NCBI GenBank assembly: GCA_023230285.1 | Contig: JALNXP010000055.1 | Span: 1-11,071, forward strand | Reading direction: 5' to 3' | Source: Bacteroidales bacterium | Lineage (GTDB): Bacteria > Bacteroidota > Bacteroidia > Bacteroidales > BM520 | DNA: 11,071 bases | Part shown: positions 1 to 6,983 of the stretch, piece after piece | How the letters are laid out: each line of letters begins with the position of its first letter | Numbering within the stretch: the first letter of the stretch is position 1 | The notes under the pieces: generated by a model | Told to the model about the DNA's origin: nothing | What the model saw: only the letters and a program-made list of their open reading frames with translations | The model's database searches: none | Made by a program: the position numbers and the translations under genes

Positions 1-3
1 CAT

Positions 4-1023
4 TTAATCTTCTCCCGGGTAAATTGTGACAGGAGCGATAAAGCCGACCATATCAGTAACGTAATCGGTAAGTTCTTTATTATAAGCAATGCCGCCGGTT
101 ATCAAAATGCCATCAACTTTTCCTTTGAGAACAGCTGCCATTTCACCTATTGCCTTACCTATTTGATAAGACATGGCATTTTGTATAAGTATTGCTTTTT
201 CATCACCGGCTTTAGCTCTATTTTCGACTTCGAGAGCACTGTTGGTTCCAAGATGACCTACAAGTCCGCCGCTACCTTTGATGATAGTTTTTATATCTTT
301 GTAAGAATATTCACCGCTAAAGCACAGCTTTGCAAGTTGTCCGGTCGGCAAAGAGCCTGAGCGTTCCGGTGAAAACGGACCTTCTCCATCAAGAGCATTG
401 TTTACATCTATAACTTTACCATGATTATGAGCGCCGACAGAAATACCGCCGCCAAGATGAGCTATGATAAGATTCAGGTCTTCATATTTTTTATTTAGCT
501 TCTTCGCATAAGTTCTTCCGATAGCTTTCTGATTTAAAGCATGAAAAATAGATATTCTATGGAAGAGAGGGTGACCGGAAATACGTGCAACATCTTGCAT
601 TTCATCTACAACAACAGGGTCTACAATAACGGCTTTAACATTATTGTTACCTTTATGTTTATTTATTGTTGAAGCAATATCAGCGGCTATCAAACCGCCG
701 AGGTTGCTGGCATGTTCGCCAAGACGACATTCAACTAAGTCTTTTTTCAAGGCTTCATTGACTTCATACACGCCGCTTGGAATAGGCTTAATCAAGCCGC
801 CGCGACCGACAATCATATCTATAGAAAAAATATCAATGCCCGCATTTCTAACTTCTTCTACAATTATATCTTTTCTAAATTCAAACTGGTCGGTAACTTT
901 TTCGTATTTAGAAATTTCTTCTGACGAATGTCTCAAAGTTTTTATAAAAACTTCTTTTTCATCTTCATAAACGGCTATCTTTGTTGATGTTGAGCCGGGG
1001 TTTATTGCTAATATTTTATACAT
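4..1023 (-). CDS. buk: Butyrate kinase, C-terminally shortened
   Basis: Butyrate kinase of the acetate/butyrate kinase (ASKHA) family. It transfers phosphate from butyryl-phosphate (or a branched acyl-phosphate) to ADP in the cytoplasm. The 339 residues begin with the family phosphate-binding motif NPGSTSTK (8-15), followed by VGRGGLIKPI, HASNLGG, VDPVVVDEM, IFHALNQKA, AHLGGG, DGEGPFSPERSG and, near the end, ITGGIAYN, so the catalytic core is intact. The frame stops at ..IYPGED (TAA at 6-4). Relatives known to me continue PGE(D/N)E(M/L).. for about 15-20 more residues and total about 355. The codon after TAA is ATG (Met), as expected for the family, so the stop looks like GAA to TAA. The gene starts 14 bases after the second ptb-like gene and is its operon partner. 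Whether the shortened protein works cannot be judged here. The family call is firm; the acyl substrate is inferred. Confidence 0.9.
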   Translation of the reverse strand: MYKILAINPGSTSTKIAVYEDEKEVFIKTLRHSSEEISKYEKVTDQFEFRKDIIVEEVRNAGIDIFSIDMIVGRGGLIKPIPSGVYEVNEALKKDLVECRLGEHASNLGGLIAADIASTINKHKGNNNVKAVIVDPVVVDEMQDVARISGHPLFHRISIFHALNQKAIGRTYAKKLNKKYEDLNLIIAHLGGGISVGAHNHGKVIDVNNALDGEGPFSPERSGSLPTGQLAKLCFSGEYSYKDIKTIIKGSGGLVGHLGTNSALEVENRAKAGDEKAILIQNAMSYQIGKAIGEMAAVLKGKVDGILITGGIAYNKELTDYVTDMVGFIAPVTIYPGED

Positions 1024-1037
1024 ATTTTCTATTTTGA

Positions 1038-1952
1038 TTATTTATTTAAACACATCAGGCAAGCAAGTGCGACACAATAATATTTAGATTTTTCGCTTTC
1101 GCTACGCGACATAACGACTACCGGTTTTTCCGTCCCTTGTATCAAGCCGGCAAGTTCACCACCGGCAAAAAGCATCAAGCCTTTATAAAAGCTGTTACAT
1201 GCTTCAAGATTAGGAAACAGTAAAATGTCGGCATCACCATTTACAGGCGTGGAAACACCTTTGATAGCGACACTTTCCTTATCACAGGCGAGGAAAATGT
1301 CAAGCGGTCCGTCTATTATACAATCCGGAAGTTGACCTCTTTCCACCATTTTGCACATCACGGCATAATCGTTAGAATTTTGGAAGCCGTTATTTATCTT
1401 TTCAGAAGCTCCGATAAGCGCCACCTTAGGCTTTTCAATGCCAAACTGTTTAGCCATGGCTATACTATATTTAAGCATTGCTATCTTTTGGGACAAATCG
1501 GGATAGGGTAAAACAGCGGTGTCGGTTACGAAAAGAAGTTTGTGGTATTTTGGAACCTCAACGGCGCAAACATAGCTCATCACAGCTTTAGGTTTCATCA
1601 AGCCGTTTTCTTTATTCAGCACCGCATGCAAAAACTTATCAGTACCTATCAAGCCCTTCATCAAGACATCGGCTTCATCATTTTTGACCATCTTCAGAGC
1701 AAGATTCAGAGCTTTCAAATCATCTTTTTCATCAATAATATTGAATAAACTGCCGTCAAGATTTTGCTCTTTGATGATATCTTGGATTTTTGTTTCATCT
1801 CCGATAAGCACAGGTGTAGCAAAGCCGTTATCGGCGGCTTCATACAAAGCGTTGATAGTATTTGCATCGTTACCGCAAGCCACGGCTATTTTAAATTTGC
1901 GTGCTTTTTGTTTCAGCACGTCTGTAAGTTCATTAAGAGAAGATATAGCCAT
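1038..1952 (-). CDS. ptb: Phosphate butyryltransferase-like protein, second copy
   Basis: A 304-residue member of the phosphate acetyl/butyryltransferase family, which exchanges CoA for phosphate on an acyl-CoA to feed the kinase downstream. Recognisable blocks are VLMKGLIGTDKFLHAVLNKE, KPKAVMSYV, YHKLLFVTD, PDLSQKIAMLKY, IIDGPLD, DKESVAIKG, GDADILLFPNLEA and a C-terminal SRSESEKSKYYCVALA. Length and block order fit complete Ptb proteins. An ATG at 2036 in the same frame would add 28 residues, but that stretch lies inside the upstream gene and looks like its shadow. I chose ATG 1952-1950, which gives a family-like N-terminus (MAISSLNELTD) and shares its A with the upstream TAA (TAATG). That overlap, without a visible Shine-Dalgarno sequence, suggests termination-reinitiation coupling. 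It is clearly homologous to its neighbour but diverged, so not a recent duplicate. Substrate (butyryl, isobutyryl, isovaleryl or acetyl) is unknown. Confidence 0.88.
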   Translation of the reverse strand: MAISSLNELTDVLKQKARKFKIAVACGNDANTINALYEAADNGFATPVLIGDETKIQDIIKEQNLDGSLFNIIDEKDDLKALNLALKMVKNDEADVLMKGLIGTDKFLHAVLNKENGLMKPKAVMSYVCAVEVPKYHKLLFVTDTAVLPYPDLSQKIAMLKYSIAMAKQFGIEKPKVALIGASEKINNGFQNSNDYAVMCKMVERGQLPDCIIDGPLDIFLACDKESVAIKGVSTPVNGDADILLFPNLEACNSFYKGLMLFAGGELAGLIQGTEKPVVVMSRSESEKSKYYCVALACLMCLNK

Positions 1953-2863
1953 TATTTTGCCAAAAGAGCCGATAAAGCGATTGAATATAATTTTGTTTTC
2001 ACTGAGTCGCCGCGGGAAGACAGCACGCACGGGCATTTAGCGCCGGCTACGAATGCGCCTAATTCGGCACCGCAGAATTTTGTATTTGTCTTATAGAAAA
2101 CATTACCGGACTCGATATTCGGGAACAACAAACAATCTGCATCGCCGGCAACAGGGCTCTTAAGACCTTTTATTTCAACACTTTCTTTATCAACGGCGAG
2201 GTCAAATGACAGCGGACCATCGATGATAACTTTGCCGAGTTGTCCTCTATCGCCCATTTTAGCCAAGATAGAAGCGTCAACACAAGCCTGCATCTTTTCC
2301 ATCACCTGTTCGGTAGCAGCAATAACTGCAAGTTTCGGTGTTTCAATACCTAAGCCTTTAGCTGTATTGATAAGGTATTTAGCGATAGCTACTTTTTGAC
2401 TGAAATCCGGTTGAGGGATGATAGCCACATCACCGACTACCAACAATTTATGATAATTAGGATTTTCTATTACCGTAACATGACTCAGCACAGCTTTAGG
2501 CGGCACAAGACCGTTTTCTTTATTAAGAATTGCTCGCATATATTTATCGGTGCTAAGTAAACCTTTCATAAGAAGATTACCTTCACCTTTATTAATCATA
2601 TCAACAGCTTTTGCAGCAGCTTTGACATCTACAGGCTCATGAACGACAGTAAACTTGGACATATCCAAGTTGTCTTTTTTACAAGTCTGTTCGATAAGGT
2701 TGGTATCGCCGACTATTGTAGCTTCGACAATGCCGAGGTTTATAGCTTTATAAATAGCGTCAAGGGTATGACTGTCGCAGGCATAAGCGCCTATTAATCT
2801 TTTAGATGGGCGTGATTTGAGAACGCCGAATAAATTGTCTAATTTTGTAATCATAACAAACAT
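1952..2863 (-). CDS. ptb: Phosphate butyryltransferase-like protein, first copy
   Basis: First gene of the acyl-phosphate operon: a 303-residue phosphate acetyl/butyryltransferase family protein converting acyl-CoA plus phosphate to acyl-phosphate plus CoA. It carries the same ordered blocks as the next gene: NLLMKGLLSTDKYMRAILNK, PPKAVLSHV, YHKLLVVGD, PDFSQKVAIAKYL, VIIDGPLSFDLAVDKESVEI, GDADCLLFPNIESGN and SSRGDSVKTKLYSIALSALL. Two starts are possible, ATG at 2863 (MFVMITK..) and ATG at 2854 (MITK..). The second leaves a more usual leader after the predicted promoter at 2879-2912, while the first would begin only about 10 bases past the probable transcription start. The stop overlaps the start of the second copy by one base. 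Two full-length copies may form a heteromer or differ in acyl preference; that is inference. The gene is divergent from the pyruvate:ferredoxin oxidoreductase gene. Confidence 0.9.
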   Translation of the reverse strand: MFVMITKLDNLFGVLKSRPSKRLIGAYACDSHTLDAIYKAINLGIVEATIVGDTNLIEQTCKKDNLDMSKFTVVHEPVDVKAAAKAVDMINKGEGNLLMKGLLSTDKYMRAILNKENGLVPPKAVLSHVTVIENPNYHKLLVVGDVAIIPQPDFSQKVAIAKYLINTAKGLGIETPKLAVIAATEQVMEKMQACVDASILAKMGDRGQLGKVIIDGPLSFDLAVDKESVEIKGLKSPVAGDADCLLFPNIESGNVFYKTNTKFCGAELGAFVAGAKCPCVLSSRGDSVKTKLYSIALSALLAK

Positions 2864-2878
2864 TTATTTAATAGCTTG

Positions 2879-2912
2879 CAAAGTTATAGCATTTTTTTTA
2901 ATTTTTCACAAA
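2879..2912 (-). promoter_or_regulatory. Bacteroidota-type promoter of the ptb-ptb-buk operon
   Basis: On the minus strand, TAACTTTG (2886-2879) matches the -7 consensus TAnnTTTG exactly. A TTTG (2912-2909) lies 22 bases upstream, slightly more than the usual 19-21. Transcription would start near 2873, giving a very short leader. A 12-bp palindrome, AAATATATATTT (2920-2931), sits just upstream and might be an operator, but it is low-complexity. Confidence 0.55.
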
Positions 2913-3021
2913 TTCGGGGAAATATATATTTTGGGAGGGGAAATCGTAGATACATTAACATTACGGAAGCGTAGTAAACAATTGAAAAACAGTTTGTGCG
3001 GGTCTTTTTTACGTTTATTGG

Positions 3022-3053
3022 GTTGGATTATTGAAAAAACTGTTATACATTTG
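3022..3053 (+). promoter_or_regulatory. Bacteroidota-type promoter of the pyruvate:ferredoxin oxidoreductase gene
   Basis: TACATTTG (3046-3053) matches the -7 consensus TAnnTTTG. GTTG (3022-3025) is a three-of-four match to the -33 TTTG at a 20-base spacing. The leader to ATG 3109 would be about 50 bases, AT-rich, with no Shine-Dalgarno sequence. The roughly 110 bases between the two opposed promoters (2913-3021) show no gene or obvious structure apart from the short palindrome near 2920. Confidence 0.6.
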
Positions 3054-3108
3054 CAAACTTTTATCAAAATACTCAAGCAAGTTATAAAACTTTAAATATT
3101 AAATACTT

Positions 3109-6100
3109 ATGGCAGAAAAAAAATTTATGACATGTGATGGTAACTGTGCGGCTGCACATGTTGCATACATGTTTAGCGAAGTTGCTGCTATCTATCCTAT
3201 TACTCCTTCGTCACCAATGGCAGAGTACATTGATGAGTGGAGTGCAGGTGGCAGAAAAAACATTTTCGGTGAAACCGTAAAAGTTGTTGAGATGCAATCA
3301 GAAGGTGGCGCATCAGGTGCTGTTCACGGCTCATTGCAAGCAGGTGCTTTAACAACAACATACACAGCATCACAAGGCTTATTGTTGATGATCCCGAACA
3401 TGTACAAAATTGCAGGTGAATTATTACCGGGCGTTTTCCACGTATCGGCACGTTCATTAGCAGCACAGGCATTATCCATTTTCGGTGACCACGCAGACGT
3501 AATGAGCGCTCGTCAAACCGGCTTCGCTCTGTTAGCAACCGGCTCCGTTCAAGAAATTATGGACCTCGCTCCTGTAGCGCACCTTGCAGCTATCAAAGGT
3601 CGTGTTCCTTTCTTGCACTTCTTCGACGGCTTCCGTACTTCTCACGAAATTCAAAAAGTTGAGGCTACAGACCAAGATACAGTAGCTAAACTTATCGACC
3701 GGAAAGCTCTTAAAGAATATCGTGAACGCGCTCTTAACCCTGAACATCCTGTTACACGCGGTACAGCTCAAAATCCGGATATTTACTTCCAGACAAGAGA
3801 AATACAAAACAAATATTACGATGAACTTCCTGACATCGTAGCTGAATATATGAAAGAAATGAGCAAAATTACAGGTCGTGAATATGCTCCTTTCACATAT
3901 TACGGTGCTAAAGATGCTACCGATATTATCATCGCTATGGGTTCAGTTACCGATACAATTAAAACCGTTATAGATAAATTGAGCAAAGAAGGTAAAAAAG
4001 TAGGTCTCGTTACCGTTCATCTGTATCGTCCTTTCTCAGTGAAATATTTACGCAATGTCCTTCCTGAAAATATACAACGCATTTGTGTTCTCGACAGAAC
4101 AAAAGAACCGGGTGCCAACGGAGAACCTTTGTATTTAGATATCGTTGAGGCATTTAAAGATTGTCCGAAACACCCGATGATTATCGGCGGTCGTTACGGA
4201 TTATCTTCAAAAGATACAACTCCGGCCCAAATCGTTGCAGTTTACGAAAACCTTGCAGCTAAAGAACCGAAAAACCAATTCACAGTCGGTATCGTTGATG
4301 ATGTCACTTTCAAATCATTGAATGTTGGTAAAGAATTTTCTATTCTTCCAAAAGGCACTTTCGAAGCTAAATTCTACGGCTTAGGTGCTGACGGAACTGT
4401 AGGCGCAAACAAAAACTCTATCAAAATTATCGGCGACAACACCAATAAATACAGTCAAGCTTATTTCGACTATGACAGTAAGAAATCAGGCGGTTATACT
4501 TGCTCTCACTTACGTTTCGGCGACCAGCCTATTTTAGCTCCTTACCTCGTAGGCACTCCTGACTTCGTTGCTGTTCACGTTCCTTCTTATTTACGTAAAT
4601 ATGACTGCTTGAGAGGCTTGAAAGATAATGGTACTTTCCTTTACAACTCTCCATGGTCGGTAGAAGAAACCAAAAAACAACTTCCGGATTATGTTCAGAA
4701 ATATTTAGCCGTTCATCATATCAATATGTACATCATTGATGCTACTAAGATAGCTGAAGAAATCGGCTTAGGAAATAGAACAAATACCATACTTCAATCA
4801 GCATTCTTCAAGATTTCCGAAGTAATTCCTTACGATTTAGCTGTTGAACAAATGAAGAAATTCATCGTTAAATCTTACGGTAAAAAAGGTGAAGACGTTG
4901 TAAATAAGAATTATGCAGCTGTTGACCGCGGTGGAGAAATCGTGAAAGTCGAGATACCTGCTGAATGGGCTGACATAGAAGTTAAAGCAGAAGAAGACAC
5001 TCGTGACATTCCTGCTTTCATCAAAAACGTTATGGAGCCAATGGTTGCACAAAAAGGTAACGACCTTCCTGTCAGTGCTTTCAAAGATATTATTGATGGT
5101 ACTTTCCCTGCAGGCACTACTGCTTACGAAAAACGTGGTGTAGCTTCTCACGTTCCTGAATGGAATGCTGATAATTGTATTCAATGTAATCAATGTTCTT
5201 TAATTTGTCCCCACGCAGCTATTCGTCCGGTTGTTATGAATGATGAAGAGATGAAAAATGCTCCGGCAAGCATGAAGACCATCAACATAAAAGCTCCGAA
5301 AGAATTAGCCGGCATGCACTTCCGCATGCAGGTTTCCGTTTTGGATTGTACAGGTTGCGGCAACTGCGCTGATGTTTGTCCTGCCAAAACAAAGGCTTTG
5401 GTTATGAAACCTTTGGAAAGTCAACTTCACGAAACTGAAAACTGGGAATACGGACAAAAGAAAGTAACTTATAAAGATGATTTATTAGACAAATACGCTT
5501 CCGTTAAGAACAGTCAGTTTGCACAACCGTTATTTGAGTTCTCCGGTGCTTGTGCAGGTTGCGGTGAAACTCCGTATATCAAATGTATCACCCAATTATT
5601 CGGTGAAAGGATGTTAGTTGCCAACGCAACAGGCTGTACTTCAATTTATGGTGGTTCAGCTCCTGCAACTCCATACTGCAAAAACTATCGCAGTGGTAAA
5701 GGTGTTGCTTGGGCAAACTCTTTATTTGAAGACAACGCTGAATACGGTCTTGGTATGGCTACTGCTACCCGTAAAATGAGAGACAGAGTAGAACGTATCA
5801 TGAAAGAAGCGATTGCTGAGTGTAATTGCTGTCCGCAAGAGTTGAAAGACCTCTTCCAACAATGGATAGATAACCGCGAATGTGGTGTTACAACTGAAAA
5901 ATTGGCTGCTCAAATTATCCCGATGGCAGAAAAATGCGATTGTGATTATTGCAAACAAATTGTTGATTTAAAAGACCATTTGGTTAAGAAATCACAATGG
6001 GTATTCGGCGGCGACGGCTGGGCTTACGACATAGGCTTCGGCGGATTAGACCATGTATTGGCAAGCGGCGAAGACATCAACGTTCTCGTTGTAGATACCG

Positions 6101-6642
6101 AAGTTTACTCTAACACAGGCGGACAATCATCAAAGGCTACTCCTGCAGGTGCTGTTGCAAAATTTGCTACTTCCGGTAAAAAAATCCGTAAAAAAGACCT
6201 CGGCATGATAGCTAAATCTTACGGCTATGTTTATGTAGCACAAGTAGCAATGGGCGGAAGTCAAACACAGTATTTCAAAGCCATCAAAGAAGCAGAAGCA
6301 TATCCTGGACCATCTTTGATTATATGCTATGCACCATGTATCAACCACGGCATTAAAGTCGGCATGGGACGTACACAAAACGAAGAAAAGATGGCTGTAG
6401 AATGCGGTTATTGGCATCTGTGGCGTTTTAATCCCGCTGAAGAAGACGCAGGACAAAACGGTTTCCACTTAGACAGCAAAGAACCGGATTGGAGTAAATT
6501 CCAAGAGTTCATCAACGGCGAAGTTCGTTACAACTCATTAGTAAAAACCTTCCCTGAAGAAGCTAAAGAGCTTTTTGCTAAGACAGAAGAATTTGCTAAG
6601 ATTCGTTACAACGGATACAAAAAATTGAGCGAAGAGAAATAA
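3109..6642 (+). CDS. nifJ: Pyruvate:ferredoxin (flavodoxin) oxidoreductase, single chain
   Basis: Complete 1177-residue enzyme that oxidatively decarboxylates pyruvate to acetyl-CoA and CO2, reducing ferredoxin, in the anaerobic cytoplasm. In order: the N-terminal pyruvate-binding domain with YPITPSSPMAEY (29-40); the TKETID-like and CoA-contacting middle domains; a 2x[4Fe-4S] ferredoxin domain with cysteines at 690/693/696/700 and 747/750/753/757, each followed by Pro; and a C-terminal thiamine-diphosphate domain with GDGWAYDIG (968-976) and NTGGQ (1002-1006). The proximal cluster ligands appear as CAGC (815, 818), C843 and C1077, matching the pattern of the Desulfovibrio africanus enzyme. 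All clusters seem intact and the length is normal. It stands alone, with its own promoter and terminator, facing away from the ptb-ptb-buk operon. Its acetyl-CoA may supply that pathway directly or after chain elongation. A different 2-oxoacid substrate cannot be excluded, but the full-length fusion architecture strongly favours pyruvate. Confidence 0.97.
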   Translation: MAEKKFMTCDGNCAAAHVAYMFSEVAAIYPITPSSPMAEYIDEWSAGGRKNIFGETVKVVEMQSEGGASGAVHGSLQAGALTTTYTASQGLLLMIPNMYKIAGELLPGVFHVSARSLAAQALSIFGDHADVMSARQTGFALLATGSVQEIMDLAPVAHLAAIKGRVPFLHFFDGFRTSHEIQKVEATDQDTVAKLIDRKALKEYRERALNPEHPVTRGTAQNPDIYFQTREIQNKYYDELPDIVAEYMKEMSKITGREYAPFTYYGAKDATDIIIAMGSVTDTIKTVIDKLSKEGKKVGLVTVHLYRPFSVKYLRNVLPENIQRICVLDRTKEPGANGEPLYLDIVEAFKDCPKHPMIIGGRYGLSSKDTTPAQIVAVYENLAAKEPKNQFTVGIVDDVTFKSLNVGKEFSILPKGTFEAKFYGLGADGTVGANKNSIKIIGDNTNKYSQAYFDYDSKKSGGYTCSHLRFGDQPILAPYLVGTPDFVAVHVPSYLRKYDCLRGLKDNGTFLYNSPWSVEETKKQLPDYVQKYLAVHHINMYIIDATKIAEEIGLGNRTNTILQSAFFKISEVIPYDLAVEQMKKFIVKSYGKKGEDVVNKNYAAVDRGGEIVKVEIPAEWADIEVKAEEDTRDIPAFIKNVMEPMVAQKGNDLPVSAFKDIIDGTFPAGTTAYEKRGVASHVPEWNADNCIQCNQCSLICPHAAIRPVVMNDEEMKNAPASMKTINIKAPKELAGMHFRMQVSVLDCTGCGNCADVCPAKTKALVMKPLESQLHETENWEYGQKKVTYKDDLLDKYASVKNSQFAQPLFEFSGACAGCGETPYIKCITQLFGERMLVANATGCTSIYGGSAPATPYCKNYRSGKGVAWANSLFEDNAEYGLGMATATRKMRDRVERIMKEAIAECNCCPQELKDLFQQWIDNRECGVTTEKLAAQIIPMAEKCDCDYCKQIVDLKDHLVKKSQWVFGGDGWAYDIGFGGLDHVLASGEDINVLVVDTEVYSNTGGQSSKATPAGAVAKFATSGKKIRKKDLGMIAKSYGYVYVAQVAMGGSQTQYFKAIKEAEAYPGPSLIICYAPCINHGIKVGMGRTQNEEKMAVECGYWHLWRFNPAEEDAGQNGFHLDSKEPDWSKFQEFINGEVRYNSLVKTFPEEAKELFAKTEEFAKIRYNGYKKLSEEK

Positions 6643-6654
6643 TTGAAAGATGAT

Positions 6655-6692
6655 AAAGAGGCAATGGATTTAGGTTCATTGTCTCTTTTTTT
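6655..6692 (+). terminator. Intrinsic terminator after nifJ
   Basis: AAAGAGGCAATG (6655-6666) pairs with CATTGTCTCTTT (6677-6688) across a 10-base loop with one G-T wobble, and the stem runs into seven T residues (6686-6692). It begins 12 bases after the stop codon and isolates nifJ from the structured element downstream. Confidence 0.85.
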
Positions 6693-6782
6693 ATTTAGAA
6701 TTACGAAATAAAAATAACAATATTGAAGATAAGAAGTTAATTAACATATTATAAATTATAGCGTTTGCTGTTTATTCGGTAC

Positions 6783-6925
6783 TGCTCCTGAAACCTGAGA
6801 AATTTTAAGCAAGTTCAAACTCGAATAAGTCGTAAATGCCTACGCATAGCGTGGGCGTGACTTGTCTGTTTGAACAGGTTTCTCAGGACCTAGGAGCATG
6901 GATAATGATCGTCCATGCTTTTTTT
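6783..6925 (+). ncRNA. Candidate structured small RNA or leader RNA with terminator
   Basis: The 341-base gap after nifJ holds a non-coding element that folds into one long rod. The stems, outside in, are: TGCTCCT/AGGAGCA (6783-6789 with 6892-6898); CCTGAGAAA/TTTCTCAGG (6794-6802 with 6879-6887); a lopsided 10-by-3 bubble (6803-6812, 6876-6878); GTTCAAAC/GTTTGAAC (6813-6820 with 6868-6875); ATAAGTC/GACTTGT (6825-6831 with 6859-6865); and a 10-bp tip (6836-6845 with 6849-6858, T-G wobbles) closed by ATA. The rod leads straight into an intrinsic terminator. No good promoter was found: TA-GCG-TTTG (6759-6767) has one base too many between the halves of the -7 box. The shape (paired ends, central bubble, about 150 nt, own terminator) resembles 6S RNA, but I do not recognise the sequence. 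An attenuator leader of the methyltransferase gene is the main alternative. Bases 6693-6770 and 6949-6983 show nothing else. Confidence 0.65.
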
Positions 6926-6948
6926 ATGTCCTGAAGAACACCTGTTTA
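6872..6948 (+). repeat. Imperfect inverted repeat enclosing the terminator
   Basis: GAACAGGTTTCTCAGGAC (6872-6889) is complementary to 6928-6947. The helix is 7 bp, a bulged A (6935), 3 bp, a bulged C (6939), then 9 bp with one G-T wobble, ending at T6871-A6948. The left arm is the same strand used by the rod's second and third stems, so it has two possible partners. The right arm also resembles the rod's 5' strand as a direct repeat (TCCTGAA..ACCTG at 6786-6797 and 6929-6944, with 4 extra bases). Confidence 0.6.
6896..6925 (+). terminator. Intrinsic terminator of the structured RNA
   Basis: GCATGGA (6896-6902) and TCCATGC (6912-6918) form a perfect 7-bp stem with a 9-base loop, followed by seven T residues (6919-6925). 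Its first three bases are also the last three of the rod's outer stem, so the two helices compete slightly or stack. It lies 58 bases before the methyltransferase start. Confidence 0.85.
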
Positions 6949-6983
6949 CCGATAAGTAGCCTACCGAAAAAAACTATTAGCGT

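Noticed and set aside
1953..2036. N-terminal extension of the second ptb-like gene from the ATG at 2036
   Set aside because: The 28 extra residues (MPVRAVFPRRLS..) lie wholly inside the upstream ptb-like gene in another frame and do not look like the family. The TAATG start at 1952 fits much better.
1684..2096. Long plus-strand frames opposite the ptb-like genes
   Set aside because: Antisense shadows of well-supported genes; their proteins show no domain or signal.
2817..3095. Plus-strand 92-codon frame across the divergent promoter region
   Set aside because: It overlaps the first ptb-like gene, both predicted promoters lie inside it, and the protein has no recognisable pattern.
6783..6898. 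tRNA, tmRNA or signal recognition particle RNA
   Set aside because: There is no cloverleaf, no CCA-adjacent acceptor stem, no T-loop GTTCRA in the right place and no SRP-type loop signature. The fold is one long rod.
6783..6925. Firm assignment as 6S RNA
   Set aside because: Only the overall shape and a weak promoter-like strand support it. I cannot recall or match the Bacteroidota 6S sequence, so it stays a hypothesis.
6783..6948. Retron or other reverse-transcriptase-linked RNA
   Set aside because: No reverse transcriptase is encoded nearby; the adjacent gene is a DNA methyltransferase.
6947..6967. Two TACCGA repeats before the methyltransferase as a binding site
   Set aside because: Only 6 bases each, 15 bases apart, with no further similarity; expected by chance.
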